Positions 17,225 through 26,588 of a stretch of 64,000 nucleotides of DNA are shown piece after piece. The notes beneath the pieces are model-generated. The model saw nothing but the letters and a program-made list of their open reading frames with translations. It was not told the origin of the DNA and made no database searches. Numbering within the stretch: position 1 is the first letter of the stretch; every line of letters begins with the position of its first letter. Location: contig JAZQRF010000199.1 of NCBI GenBank assembly GCA_045629485.1, positions 22,970 through 86,969 of the forward strand. Reading direction: 5' to 3'. Made by a program: the position numbers and the translations under genes. The DNA is from Pseudopedobacter sp045629485 (GTDB taxonomy: Bacteria > Bacteroidota > Bacteroidia > Sphingobacteriales > Sphingobacteriaceae).

Positions 17225-17632
17225 CTATTTTCCGACCATCACTCCGGGTTTATTCACCAGGGGTATTTTAATAAAATTAGCATCAACAATACTCTCCGGA
17301 AGGAAAATGAATTTTTTGTCGAATATCTCTTTATTGATATAATAAGAAATCCAGTATTCGTTGTTTAGTCCAAAAACCTGTTCGTCTATGATTTCTATTT
17401 TAGCAAAATCCTTTGCAGCTAACAGAGGAATCATATGCCTTAAAATAGAAGTCTTCACTTCTTCGCCGTCTTTTAGACCATATCCCTTAGAAGTAATAAG
17501 GACGTTCTCTATAGGGGTATCCTTTAAATTTATGAGGTAAACTGCCCATGATTTGTTTTGCGGAGTTTCATCTTCCAAAACAACAGCCACTGAAATCTCC
17601 TCTACAATATTTTCCGGAAGGTCTTTTTTCAT
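17225..17632 (-). CDS. Conserved hypothetical protein downstream of topA
   Basis: A 135-residue soluble protein with no signal peptide, membrane segment or recognised motif. The sequence reads as a compact alpha/beta domain (ending IPLVNKPGVMVGK). It begins 15 bp after topA on the same strand and both are closed by one terminator, so it is probably co-transcribed with topA. I recognise it only as a conserved hypothetical and assign no function. Confidence 0.8.
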   Translation of the reverse strand: MKKDLPENIVEEISVAVVLEDETPQNKSWAVYLINLKDTPIENVLITSKGYGLKDGEEVKTSILRHMIPLLAAKDFAKIEIIDEQVFGLNNEYWISYYINKEIFDKKFIFLPESIVDANFIKIPLVNKPGVMVGK

Positions 17633-17647
17633 TCTAATTCTAATAAA

Positions 17648-20218
17648 TTATTTCTTCTTTGCAGCAGCTTTAGGTTTAGCAACAGCTTTTTTGGCTGTGG
17701 CTTTCTTCGCTTTCTTTTCAAAAGCATCAGGGATTTGTTCTACAATCAACTTCTTAACTTCTTCTAAAGAAAGCTGTGCTAAATCCTCCTCTGTAAACTT
17801 TTGGCCGGTTGCATTGTTTTTGCCTAGTTTCACCATTAATTTTCCAAAACGAATAAATGGCCCCCATCTGCCGTTTTCCAATGCAATTTTTTCTTCTGGC
17901 CATTGCTGGATATATCTTTTCGCTTCCTTCTCTATTTTTGCACTAATTAACTCTTCAATATCCTGCGGCTTTAAATTATCGTAATTATACCTTACGGGGA
18001 TATTGATATACAAATCGTTCCATTTAATGAAAGGGCCAAAACGACCTTTTCCTTTGGTTACAGGGAGGCCTTGATGATGAGCTATGGGCGCATCGGCAAG
18101 TAACTTCTCGTTGATGATTTCTATAGCTCTTTCTATGTTTACAGAAAGCGGATCCTCATTTTTAGGAAGGGAAATATAGGTTTCTCCCCATTTAACGTAA
18201 GGTCCAAAACGTCCCACGCCTACAGAAACTTCTTTTTCCTGATATTCGTCTAAAATTAGTGGGAGTTTAAATAATTCCAGCGCTTCTTCTAAATTTATAG
18301 TCGATACAGATTGTGTTTTTAATAAGCTGGCATATTTAGGCTTCTCTTCGTCATCCGCCTCACCAATTTGCACCATAGGCCCGAATTTCCCTAATCTTGT
18401 ATAAACGTTTTTGCCAGAATCAGGATCTACACCTAATAATTTTTCTCCACTTGCCCTTTCTGCGTTTTGTAAAGTATCTTCAACTTCGTTATGAAACGGC
18501 TGGTAAAAGTTTTTTAACATTGCTGTCCATTCTTTTAAACCATTTGCAATTTCATCAAATTCTTTTTCTACAGTTGCTGTGAAATTAAAATCTACGATTC
18601 CTTTAAAATGTTCTACTAAAAAATCATTAACAACCGTACCAATATCAGTCGGAAAAAGTTTTGATTTTTCTGCACCCGCAATTTCAGATTTTGTTTCTGA
18701 TTTAATCTGATCGTTTTTAAGAACTACTACGCCGTAGTTACGCGGCTTACCTTCTCTATCTTCTTTAACAACATAACCCCTGTTTTGTACAGTAGAAATA
18801 GTAGGAGCATAGGTTGATGGTCTACCAATACCTAACTCTTCCAGTTTTTTAACCAGGGAAGCTTCAGTATATCTAGCAGCAGGACGGGTGAATCGCTCTG
18901 TGGCGGTCATTTCCTGTAGGTTTAATGACTGGCCAATAGATAGTGGAGGCAATAGCGCATTATCGCTATTATCGTCTAAATTGTCTTCATTTTCATCATC
19001 CTGAGATTCTAGATAAACTTTTAAGAAACCATCAAATTTCATGACTTCACCATTGGCAGTCAGTTCTTCTTTTCTCGAAGAAATATTAATTTTAGCAGTA
19101 GTTTTTTCGAACTGCGCTTCGCTCATTTGCGACGCAATGGCTCTTTTCCAGATCAGCTCGTACAAACGCTTTTCTCCGGCATCACCATCTACTGTGTGCC
19201 ACTCGAAATGGGTTGGGCGAATAGCTTCGTGAGCTTCCTGTGCTCCGGCAGATTTAGTTTTAAAAACTCTTTTGTTATAATATTTATCCCCGTATGCGCT
19301 GTTAATCTCTTTATGAGCTGCATCTAATGCAGTTTCAGAAAGATTAACAGAGTCGGTTCTCATGTAAGTTATCTTTCCTGTTTCGTACAGTTTCTGAGCA
19401 ATGGTCATTGTTCTTGAAACAGAAAAACCAAGTTTTCTGCTGGCTTCCTGTTGCAAAGTAGAAGTGGTAAATGGGGCAGAAGGACTTCTTTTGGTAGGCC
19501 TTGTATCAAGTGCACTTACTTTGTAAGCAGCTCCAATACAGTCTTTCAGGAAGTTTTCTGCATCTTCTTTTTTGCTGTATCGCTGAGATAAATCTGCTTT
19601 GAAAACTTCCCTTGGTTTTCCTGTATTTAATATCGCAACGATTTTATAGGCAGATTCTGCCTTGAAATTATTAATTTCTCTTTCTCTGTCTACAATTAAC
19701 CTTACAGCAACAGATTGCACCCGGCCGGCAGATAGAGAAGGCTTTACTTTTTTCCAAAGTACTGGCGAAAGCTCGAAACCAACTAACCTGTCCAGAACAC
19801 GACGGGCTTGTTGCGCATTTACTAAATTATAATTAATTGTTCTTGGATTATCAATGGCTTTTAAAATTGCAGGCTTGGTGATTTCGTGGAAAACAATACG
19901 TTTAGTATTGCTTTCTTTCAATCCTAAAGAATCGTACAAATGCCACGCTATAGCTTCTCCCTCGCGGTCCTCATCGGATGCAAGCCATATCATTTCTGCT
20001 TCTTTTGCCAATTTCTTTAATTCTGCAACTACTTGTTTTTTATCTGCCGGAATCTCATAATGTTGTTTAAAACCATTATTTACTTCAATAGCACTGTCAT
20101 CTTTCTTAAGATCTCTGATATGTCCATAACTAGACTTTACCAAAAAATCTTTTCCTAAGTATCCTTCTATTGTTTTAGCTTTCGCCGGAGATTCAACAAT
20201 CAGTAAATTTTTCGCCAT
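17648..20218 (-). CDS. topA: DNA topoisomerase I
   Basis: Type IA topoisomerase that relaxes negative supercoils. The 856-residue protein has the TOPRIM acidic residues (E9, and D82/D84 in SDEDREGE) and the active tyrosine Y285 in GKITYMRTDS. In place of Cys4 zinc fingers, the C terminus has several glycine-rich repeats (GRFGPYVKWG, KGRFGPFIKWN, NGRWGPFIRFG) and a Lys/Ala-rich basic tail (about the last 22 residues). It heads a two-gene transcript with the 135-residue hypothetical. Confidence 0.97.
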   Translation of the reverse strand: MAKNLLIVESPAKAKTIEGYLGKDFLVKSSYGHIRDLKKDDSAIEVNNGFKQHYEIPADKKQVVAELKKLAKEAEMIWLASDEDREGEAIAWHLYDSLGLKESNTKRIVFHEITKPAILKAIDNPRTINYNLVNAQQARRVLDRLVGFELSPVLWKKVKPSLSAGRVQSVAVRLIVDREREINNFKAESAYKIVAILNTGKPREVFKADLSQRYSKKEDAENFLKDCIGAAYKVSALDTRPTKRSPSAPFTTSTLQQEASRKLGFSVSRTMTIAQKLYETGKITYMRTDSVNLSETALDAAHKEINSAYGDKYYNKRVFKTKSAGAQEAHEAIRPTHFEWHTVDGDAGEKRLYELIWKRAIASQMSEAQFEKTTAKINISSRKEELTANGEVMKFDGFLKVYLESQDDENEDNLDDNSDNALLPPLSIGQSLNLQEMTATERFTRPAARYTEASLVKKLEELGIGRPSTYAPTISTVQNRGYVVKEDREGKPRNYGVVVLKNDQIKSETKSEIAGAEKSKLFPTDIGTVVNDFLVEHFKGIVDFNFTATVEKEFDEIANGLKEWTAMLKNFYQPFHNEVEDTLQNAERASGEKLLGVDPDSGKNVYTRLGKFGPMVQIGEADDEEKPKYASLLKTQSVSTINLEEALELFKLPLILDEYQEKEVSVGVGRFGPYVKWGETYISLPKNEDPLSVNIERAIEIINEKLLADAPIAHHQGLPVTKGKGRFGPFIKWNDLYINIPVRYNYDNLKPQDIEELISAKIEKEAKRYIQQWPEEKIALENGRWGPFIRFGKLMVKLGKNNATGQKFTEEDLAQLSLEEVKKLIVEQIPDAFEKKAKKATAKKAVAKPKAAAKKK

Positions 20219-20322
20219 TAAAATCAGATTTTACGCAAATAAAGGATAATTAAACTATTTATCCCAAAAATCGAAGATTAAAAACTAAAAAAATAAAAAT
20301 GCAGAGGAATGGTAGGGCAATT

Positions 20323-20997
20323 TTAGAAGCTTTTTATTTTCATTGAGTAGTTAAATCCATGTGTGATTCTACCGTCAGATATTTCCTTATTTATAGCAGT
20401 AACATCCTTTTGGATCAGGCCAATATTTTTAGCATAAATCTCTGAAGCAATGTCTTCTCTGATAAGGTTTACTTCATCTATTTGCTGAACTACAATAGTA
20501 GAATCGAAAGAATGATTGTTGATTCTTGCAGTAAAAGGGTAGTCAGAAATATAATAAAATTGTTCACCCAGGGTGTTTTTTGAATTCCCGTTCCAGTCTT
20601 TGTTAAGTTCAGGAGGAAAAATTAACCTGTTAAAAGTTTGATTTTCTATTGTCTCCTGAGCAATTCTTACTGAACGACTTCTGGTAATGGTTTTTTGATA
20701 ATTCCAAGCAGTAGAATTTTGTTCCTTTTTATAGCGCTCTATTCTAAAAATACTGTCTCCTGTGAAATTCAAATAAACGGAAGCAACAGAATCTTTAAGC
20801 TCGAAAATATGTTTAGTTACCGAGTTGTTAAAATTATTATATACCGTAGAATCAACAGTATAGACCAAAACTTTTTTTAATTTCAGAGGATAGTACTCGT
20901 AATGAAAATGACGGACCGGCGCATTGTTTTCTTTGGTACATGAAACAAGAATAGTCGAAATAACTATAATACCAAAAAAAAAATTGATCCTGTACAT
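20323..20997 (-). CDS. Predicted lipoprotein, unknown function
   Basis: A 224-residue protein with a lipoprotein signal peptide and lipobox LVSC (Cys at about residue 20). The rest looks beta-rich and has no recognised motif. It starts 29 bp after mnmA on the same strand and is probably co-transcribed with it, although an envelope lipoprotein has no obvious link to tRNA thiolation. Confidence 0.75.
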   Translation of the reverse strand: MYRINFFFGIIVISTILVSCTKENNAPVRHFHYEYYPLKLKKVLVYTVDSTVYNNFNNSVTKHIFELKDSVASVYLNFTGDSIFRIERYKKEQNSTAWNYQKTITRSRSVRIAQETIENQTFNRLIFPPELNKDWNGNSKNTLGEQFYYISDYPFTARINNHSFDSTIVVQQIDEVNLIREDIASEIYAKNIGLIQKDVTAINKEISDGRITHGFNYSMKIKSF

Positions 20998-21026
20998 TTA
21001 AAAATGATTTATACTAAAGTAGTTAT

Positions 21027-22115
21027 TTAAATTAAAAAACCACCTCCAAGTAAATCATTTCCTTCATAAAAAACAGCCGACTGGCCAGGTGCAATTCCCG
21101 AAACCGCATGATGGAAATTAACTTTCATTAAATCGCCTTCCTGGTGAATGTGGCTAACTGTACCAGCATCTTTGTATCTGATTTTTGTGATGGCCTCCAA
21201 AGGCTCGGTAATAGAGTCGTATTTTATCAGGTTTAAATTTCTTACCGTTGCTGTTGTTTTTTGCAATTCTTCTTCTTCACCTAAAACCACTGTATTACTT
21301 TCCGGAAGAATTTGAGTAACATACATAGGTTTGCCAAAAGCAACACCTAAACCTTTTCTTTGCCCAATAGTATAAAATGGGTAACCTTGATGTTTTCCAA
21401 CTTTGGTTCCATCGGTTAATACAAAATCGCCTCCCGAAACTTCAGCTTCTAATTCTGGTACGCGATGTTTAAGGAAAGAACGGTAATCGTTATCCGGAAC
21501 AAAACAGATTTCATAACTCTCGCTTTTTTGAGCCAGCTCTTCCTGCCCCATATCCAAAGCCATTTGTCTTATTTCTGATTTCGCAAAAGATCCTAAAGGA
21601 AATTTTGTTCTTGCCAGGTTTTGTTGAGAAACGCCCCATAATACATAAGATTGGTCTTTATTTTCATCCTTTCCTTTAGAAATCACATAGCGGCCGCTGT
21701 CTTGCTGACGAATATTGGCATAATGCCCGGTGGCAATAAATTCACAATCCAGCTTATCTGCTCTTTTTAATAAAGCATCCCATTTTATATGTGTATTGCA
21801 TAAGACGCAAGGGTTTGGCGTTCTTCCTGCAAGGTATTCATCAACAAAATTATCTATCACATAATCTCCAAACTCATTACGGATATCTAATATATAATGA
21901 GGAAAGCCATAGCCTACTGCTAAAGATCGGGCATCATTGATAGAATCTAAACTGCAGCAGCCGGTTTCTTTAGAATTCGCTCCGGATGAGGCGTAATCCC
22001 AGGTCTTCATGGTTAAGCCAATCACTTCATAACCTTGTTCATGCAGCATTACAGCTGCCACCGAACTGTCCACACCACCACTCATTGCTACCAGAATTCT
22101 ACCGTGTTTACTCAT
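21027..22115 (-). CDS. mnmA: tRNA-specific 2-thiouridylase
   Basis: Adds sulfur to U34 of Lys, Glu and Gln tRNAs. The 362-residue protein has the PP-loop SGGVDSS at residues 12-18, and the catalytic pair matching E. coli C102/C199 at C106 (NPCVLCN) and C204 (YEICFVPD). GHYA and the YTIGQRKG motif also fit. Length is normal. A TATCTTTG box lies 21 bp before the start. Confidence 0.96.
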   Translation of the reverse strand: MSKHGRILVAMSGGVDSSVAAVMLHEQGYEVIGLTMKTWDYASSGANSKETGCCSLDSINDARSLAVGYGFPHYILDIRNEFGDYVIDNFVDEYLAGRTPNPCVLCNTHIKWDALLKRADKLDCEFIATGHYANIRQQDSGRYVISKGKDENKDQSYVLWGVSQQNLARTKFPLGSFAKSEIRQMALDMGQEELAQKSESYEICFVPDNDYRSFLKHRVPELEAEVSGGDFVLTDGTKVGKHQGYPFYTIGQRKGLGVAFGKPMYVTQILPESNTVVLGEEEELQKTTATVRNLNLIKYDSITEPLEAITKIRYKDAGTVSHIHQEGDLMKVNFHHAVSGIAPGQSAVFYEGNDLLGGGFLI

Positions 22116-22135
22116 CTTACATTTGAAATAGAATG

Positions 22136-22166
22136 CAAAGATAAAGTTTTAATTAAAATGGCCGAA
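22136..22166 (-). promoter_or_regulatory. Candidate mnmA promoter
   Basis: On the minus strand: TTC (22164-22166), 20 bp spacer, TATCTTTG (22136-22143). The -7 box is an exact match; the -33 element is weak. Confidence 0.5.
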
Positions 22167-22326
22167 CCAAAGGCGTCAGGAACAAGTCAATTCCTTGGAG
22201 GATTTTTTAAGAACTGATCTTTTTAAACCTTGATTTAATTGTTTTAATAATGAAATATCAGAAATGAGTTTGAATAATTAAAATTATAATATTGATTATT
22301 AACACATTATGATTTATTTTAGTACT

Positions 22327-22344
22327 ATGTATTGCATGGTACAT
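22327..22344. promoter_or_regulatory. Candidate PadR operator
   Basis: ATGTA-N8-TACAT inverted repeat that overlaps the -33 TTG of the padR promoter. PadR-family operators are typically ATGT and ACAT half-sites; here the outer ATGT and ACAT are 10 bp apart. The position suggests autorepression of padR-pspC. Confidence 0.5.
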
Positions 22345-22363
22345 TATAAAACATATATCTTTG
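22332..22363 (+). promoter_or_regulatory. padR promoter
   Basis: TTG (22332-22334), 21 bp spacer, exact -7 box TATCTTTG (22356-22363). The box ends only 4 bp before the padR ATG, so the transcript would have almost no 5' leader. Confidence 0.65.
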
Positions 22364-22367
22364 TATT

Positions 22368-22703
22368 ATGATAGCAGAAAATACGCAAACACAAATGCGG
22401 AAGGGAATTCTGGAATATTGTGTTTTATCAATTATTTCAAGAGGGGAGATATATGCCTCGGATATTATTGCCGAATTAAGGTCTGCCAAACTGCTGGTGG
22501 TTGAGGGAACATTATATCCACTATTAACCCGGCTAAAAAACAATGGCTTGTTAAGCTATAACTGGGTAGAATCCACTTCCGGTCCGCCACGGAAATATTA
22601 TACGCTAACAGAAGCGGGAAAGGATATTTTAACACAATTAGATCAAACCTGGCAGGAGCTGGCTAATGCCGTAAATATTTCACAAAAAGGAGCCAATTCA
22701 TAA
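22368..22703 (+). CDS. PadR-family transcriptional regulator
   Basis: A 111-residue winged-helix regulator: MRKGILEYCVLSIIS, a DNA-recognition helix region around LVVEGTLYPLLTRLKNNGLL, and the wing SGPPRKYYTLTEAG. PadR proteins usually repress nearby genes and sense ligands or membrane-related stress. It is 11 bp upstream of a PspC-domain gene, a pairing common in Bacteroidota. An ATG at 22395 is an alternative start, but the residues before it (IAENTQTQ) resemble those of relatives. Confidence 0.92.
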   Translation: MIAENTQTQMRKGILEYCVLSIISRGEIYASDIIAELRSAKLLVVEGTLYPLLTRLKNNGLLSYNWVESTSGPPRKYYTLTEAGKDILTQLDQTWQELANAVNISQKGANS

Positions 22704-22714
22704 TCATTAATACA

Positions 22715-24322
22715 ATGGAAAAAACCATCATCATCAACATAGGTAACACAATTATTCATATTGAAGAAAGTGCTTACGAACTTTTAAAAACCTATATCAA
22801 CGAGATTAAACATCATTTTGTTAATGATGCTGATGACATTGAAATCGTAACAGATATAGAAAACAGGATTGCAGAATTGCTAATAGAACAGCTGGAGCAG
22901 GCTAAAAAACAAGTGATCGACTCGGAAAATGTAAATGCTGTCATCGCTCAGATGGGTAAAGTTAATGATTTTGATACGCTGGAAGAAGAACCTGTTATCA
23001 ATATAAACCAGGGGCTCCCGATAGATAAAAAGCTGTATCGTGATATGGATGAACGGGTGATTGCAGGTGTTTGTGCCGGTATTGCACATTACGTAAATGT
23101 AGATGTAAAGTGGATCAGATTGATTGCCATTTTAGCAGCTTTCCTGGCGGGATCCAGCTTTTTAATTTATGCACTGCTTTGGATCGTTATTCCTAAGGCA
23201 AAATCGCGTACCCAGAAAATGGAAATGAAAGGTGAGCCAGCCAATCTTAAGGGTTTTCAAAAAAATCTAAATGAGGAACTTGAGGCAGTAAAAGAGCGTT
23301 TAAGCGAGGTTAATAAGCAAGCCCAGCCTTTTTTTGCCCGCTTTGGAATTTTTATAGGAGAATTTTTCGAATGGCTTGCTTCATTTATTTCAGGAGCTGG
23401 TAAAGTGGCTTTAAAGCTTATTGCAACGTTTATCATCATTTTGGGGTCAATATTTATGTTGACGCTGATCCTTGGCGTTTCTGCATTCCAGGGATTTTGG
23501 GATGCCAGTATTTACGAACATTTTCCTTTTTCGATGATCAATGAGGGCAACAGGAATATTATTTTATTTAGCGCATTCGTGGTGTTTTTTATTCCAATTT
23601 TAGCGCTGGTTTTATTTGCAATAAGGGTAGCTTTTAATAGACAGGCCATCACTAAAACGCTTTCATTTGCTTTGCTGATTATCTGGCTGGCAGGTTTAGC
23701 CACTACGGGCTATCATGTAGCAAAAATTTCTTCAGAATTTAAGCAGCATGCAGAACTAACTCAAACGACTGATATAAAATCTTATCCAACTTATGTGATC
23801 GATATGGATAAAAGTAAATATTTTAGTAAAGAGGATAGCCTGGCCTATGGTATAGATGCGCATCAAAAAAATCGAATTGTTGTTGATGATTCTGATGATG
23901 ACCTGTTTGTTTCTACAAACCATGTTCGTATCAATATTCTTAAAAGCGAAATTGGAGCTACCCGGTTAACTCAAAAATTCGAATCACAGGGAAAAACTTT
24001 CCCGGATGCCTTATATAATGCACAAAATATCAATTACACGTATAAATTGATGGATTCTACAGTTGTTTTTAGTCCGCGATTTCAATTAAAAAAAGGGTCT
24101 ATCTGGAGAAACCAGGAAGTCCATTTAAACCTGGAGATTCCTGTGGGTACACAACTAATCTTAAAACGGGATGTAAAAGGATACATCAATAACTATTGGA
24201 CGTGGGATTGTAAAAATCAGGAGGAACATGATAGCATTTGGATAATGACGGATGAAGGCTTAAAATGTAAATACGATCTGGAGCATCCTGAAGTAAACAC
24301 AGAGGAAAGCCAAAATCAATAA
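22715..24322 (+). CDS. PspC-domain membrane protein
   Basis: A 535-residue inner-membrane protein. The N-terminal ~100 residues are soluble and acidic. A PspC domain follows (about 107-165, LYRDMDERVIAGVCAGIAHY, with one TM ending IVIPKAK), then a coiled-coil-like stretch, three or four further TM segments (about 230-345) and a C-terminal domain, likely extracytoplasmic. PspC proteins belong to envelope-stress responses. It is co-transcribed with padR and probably controlled by it. Confidence 0.88.
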   Translation: MEKTIIINIGNTIIHIEESAYELLKTYINEIKHHFVNDADDIEIVTDIENRIAELLIEQLEQAKKQVIDSENVNAVIAQMGKVNDFDTLEEEPVININQGLPIDKKLYRDMDERVIAGVCAGIAHYVNVDVKWIRLIAILAAFLAGSSFLIYALLWIVIPKAKSRTQKMEMKGEPANLKGFQKNLNEELEAVKERLSEVNKQAQPFFARFGIFIGEFFEWLASFISGAGKVALKLIATFIIILGSIFMLTLILGVSAFQGFWDASIYEHFPFSMINEGNRNIILFSAFVVFFIPILALVLFAIRVAFNRQAITKTLSFALLIIWLAGLATTGYHVAKISSEFKQHAELTQTTDIKSYPTYVIDMDKSKYFSKEDSLAYGIDAHQKNRIVVDDSDDDLFVSTNHVRINILKSEIGATRLTQKFESQGKTFPDALYNAQNINYTYKLMDSTVVFSPRFQLKKGSIWRNQEVHLNLEIPVGTQLILKRDVKGYINNYWTWDCKNQEEHDSIWIMTDEGLKCKYDLEHPEVNTEESQNQ

Positions 24323-24336
24323 TTCTTTTATATAAT

Positions 24337-24378
24337 TATTAAGACAGTTTATGTTATTTGATGTAAACTGTCTTAATA
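24337..24378. terminator. Bidirectional terminator, pspC / aldehyde dehydrogenase
   Basis: 14-15 bp perfect stem (24337-24351 with 24364-24378). The right arm overlaps the last codons of the convergent dehydrogenase. The flanks are AT-rich, with only moderate U-runs. Confidence 0.7.
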
Positions 24379-25721
24379 TTTACGAACTCTTTAATTCCAA
24401 ATATGCTTAATTCCCGGCCATAACCAGATTCTTTAATACCGCCAAACGGGAGTCTTGGATCTGATTTAACCAGTGAATTAACGAAACAGGAACCTGCCTC
24501 GATTCTTTCTTTTGCGATTAGTTCTCCTTTTATGAGATCTTTCGTAAACACGGCTGCGCCTAAGCCAAAAATAGAATCATTGGCAGTCTTTATTGCTTCT
24601 TCCTCGTTTTTTACAGTAATAATAGCTGCCACCGGACCAAACAATTCTTCATCATAAGCAGGCATACCTTTTTTTACATTTGTTAATATAGTAGGAGGGT
24701 AGATGGCTGCGTTACCTTTTGGGATTTTACCTCCTAAAATACATTTAGCACCAAGTTTAATAGATTTAGAAACCTGTTCGTGTAAATCATCTCTTAAATC
24801 CGTTCTGGCCATAGGGCCTAAATCAAATTGATCTTCTAATGGATCTCCGATCGTTTTTTGCTTCATTAAGTTTTTAAAAAGCTCAACAAACTCCTTTTCA
24901 ACAGATTTCATCACAATAAATCTTTTAGCAGAAATACAGCTTTGTCCGTTATTAATCAACCGGGAATTTACACAGGTTTCTGCTGTTAATTCCAAATCTG
25001 CATCTTCTAGAATGATATAGGCATCGCTGCCGCCTAACTCCAGTACAGTTTTTTTTATTAAACTTCCGGCTTGTGCGGCTACTTTTTTACCGGCAGCAGT
25101 ACTTCCTGTAAGGGTGACCGCTTTCACCAGCGGATGCGCAATAATGGGTTCCAGCTTTTTACTGCCGATTAGAAGGGTTTGAAAACTATGTTTAGGAAAA
25201 CCTGATTGAATCACCAATTCTTCTATTGCTAAAGCGCATGCCGATACATTAGAAGCGTGTTTTAACAGGCCGCAATTGCCAGCCATAAGAGCCGGAGCTA
25301 AAAATCTGAATGCTTGCCAGAAAGGAAAATTCCAGGGCATAATTGCTAAAACCAAACCTACAGGCTGATAAGTAACAAAGCTTTTGGATGCCTCTGTTTC
25401 TATGATTTCGTCACTGAGAAAATCTTCGGCATTATTCGCATAATACTCACATACAGATGCACACTTTTCAATTTCTGTAGTGCCATCTTTTAATGGCTTG
25501 CCCATTTCAAGTGCCATTGTTCTTGCGAGTTTTTCCTTTTCTTCAATTAAGCTTTTAGCTAATTGAAGCATACACTTTTTTCTCAGGGTAAAATCGGTTT
25601 GTTTAAAACTTAACCATGCCTTATTTCCCTGCTTAATTTTTTCTTCTATTTGAACTGAGGTGTGTTCTTTATATGTTTTTATCAATTTTCCGTTGTACGG
25701 ATTAACACTTTTTAGCGACAT
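24354..25721 (-). CDS. NAD(P)-dependent succinate-semialdehyde/aldehyde dehydrogenase
   Basis: Oxidises an aldehyde to the acid; closest in appearance to GabD/YneI-type succinate-semialdehyde dehydrogenases. Visible: NAD-binding IMPWNFPFWQ, TGSTAAGKK, the catalytic Glu in LELGGSDAYI and the catalytic Cys in NNGQSCISAKRF. I chose the start at MSLKSVNPYNGK (455 residues) rather than an ATG 27 bp upstream, because family members begin at this point. The substrate cannot be fixed from context; no GABA genes are adjacent. Confidence 0.88.
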   Translation of the reverse strand: MSLKSVNPYNGKLIKTYKEHTSVQIEEKIKQGNKAWLSFKQTDFTLRKKCMLQLAKSLIEEKEKLARTMALEMGKPLKDGTTEIEKCASVCEYYANNAEDFLSDEIIETEASKSFVTYQPVGLVLAIMPWNFPFWQAFRFLAPALMAGNCGLLKHASNVSACALAIEELVIQSGFPKHSFQTLLIGSKKLEPIIAHPLVKAVTLTGSTAAGKKVAAQAGSLIKKTVLELGGSDAYIILEDADLELTAETCVNSRLINNGQSCISAKRFIVMKSVEKEFVELFKNLMKQKTIGDPLEDQFDLGPMARTDLRDDLHEQVSKSIKLGAKCILGGKIPKGNAAIYPPTILTNVKKGMPAYDEELFGPVAAIITVKNEEEAIKTANDSIFGLGAAVFTKDLIKGELIAKERIEAGSCFVNSLVKSDPRLPFGGIKESGYGRELSIFGIKEFVNIKTVYIK

Positions 25722-25835
25722 AAGACTTGCATTTATTATTAATAACAAATAGTAACAGGTTTTGATGCAGTAAAGTGAAATTAACTACAGGAGCTGATAA
25801 ATTTTAATTGCTTTCTTTTTTGAGGAATTAGATTG

Positions 25836-26582
25836 TTAGATAAGATGCTTAATAGCATCCAAAACTTTTTCTAAATCTTCGGGAGTATCTATAGCCAAAG
25901 TTTCTGTTTGAGTAACAGCGACTTTAATTTTGAATCCATTTTCTATCCACCTTAATTGTTCTAAAGATTCGGCTTTTTCTAAAGAACTGGCATTTAGCTG
26001 GGAAAGTATGCTAAGCGTAGCTGTTTTATAACCGTAAATTCCAATATGCTTATAAAAAGTGTGGTGGTTTAACCAGTCTTTTTTGTCGAAATTTCTTAAG
26101 TGAGGAATAGTTTGCCTGCTAAAGTAAATTGCCTCCATATTGGCATTTAATAATACTTTTGGGGTGTTAAAATTAAAAAGCTCTTCAGTAGTCGTAATTT
26201 TTTTTACCAGGGTCGCGATGTTAGTAGATATATCATTAAAGCAACCTGCAACTAAATTTATTTGATTGGGATCAATTAAAGGTTCGTCTCCCTGAATATT
26301 AATTACAGCATCAAAGCCACTTATCTTTTGAGCCACTTCTGCACAACGATCTGTTCCGCTTACATGATTATCGGCCGTCATGATTACATTTCCGCCAAAC
26401 GATTTTACGGCTTTATATATTTTATCATCATCTGTAGCCACAACCACGTCTGCTAAAGATGTTGCGAGTAAGGTTTGATCATAAACACGTTGGATCATTG
26501 GTTTTCCGGCAATATCTATCAAAGGTTTTCCAGGGAAACGGGTAGATGCGAATCTCGCAGGAATTATTCCAAGTATCTTCAT
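25836..26582 (-). CDS. kdsB: 3-deoxy-manno-octulosonate cytidylyltransferase (CMP-Kdo synthetase)
   Basis: Activates Kdo with CTP to CMP-Kdo, the donor for LPS core assembly. The 248-residue protein opens with the signature IIPARFASTRFPGKPL and has NIQGDEPLI and the C-terminal IDTPEDLEKV motif. It starts 6 bp after the nucleoside kinase gene, and trpS precedes that, so the three probably form one minus-strand operon. With kdsD and kdsA it completes most of the Kdo route in this window. Confidence 0.96.
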   Translation of the reverse strand: MKILGIIPARFASTRFPGKPLIDIAGKPMIQRVYDQTLLATSLADVVVATDDDKIYKAVKSFGGNVIMTADNHVSGTDRCAEVAQKISGFDAVINIQGDEPLIDPNQINLVAGCFNDISTNIATLVKKITTTEELFNFNTPKVLLNANMEAIYFSRQTIPHLRNFDKKDWLNHHTFYKHIGIYGYKTATLSILSQLNASSLEKAESLEQLRWIENGFKIKVAVTQTETLAIDTPEDLEKVLDAIKHLI

Positions 26583-26588
26583 GTGTCT

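Noticed and set aside
17553..17984. 143-residue open frame opposite the end of topA
   Set aside because: Antisense to the repetitive basic tail of TopA; hydrophobic only because Lys and Ala codons read as Phe and Ala on the other strand.
22116..22367. Small gene in the mnmA-padR spacer
   Set aside because: The short frame at its left end overlaps the mnmA start and has no conserved features; the spacer is explained by two promoters and an operator.
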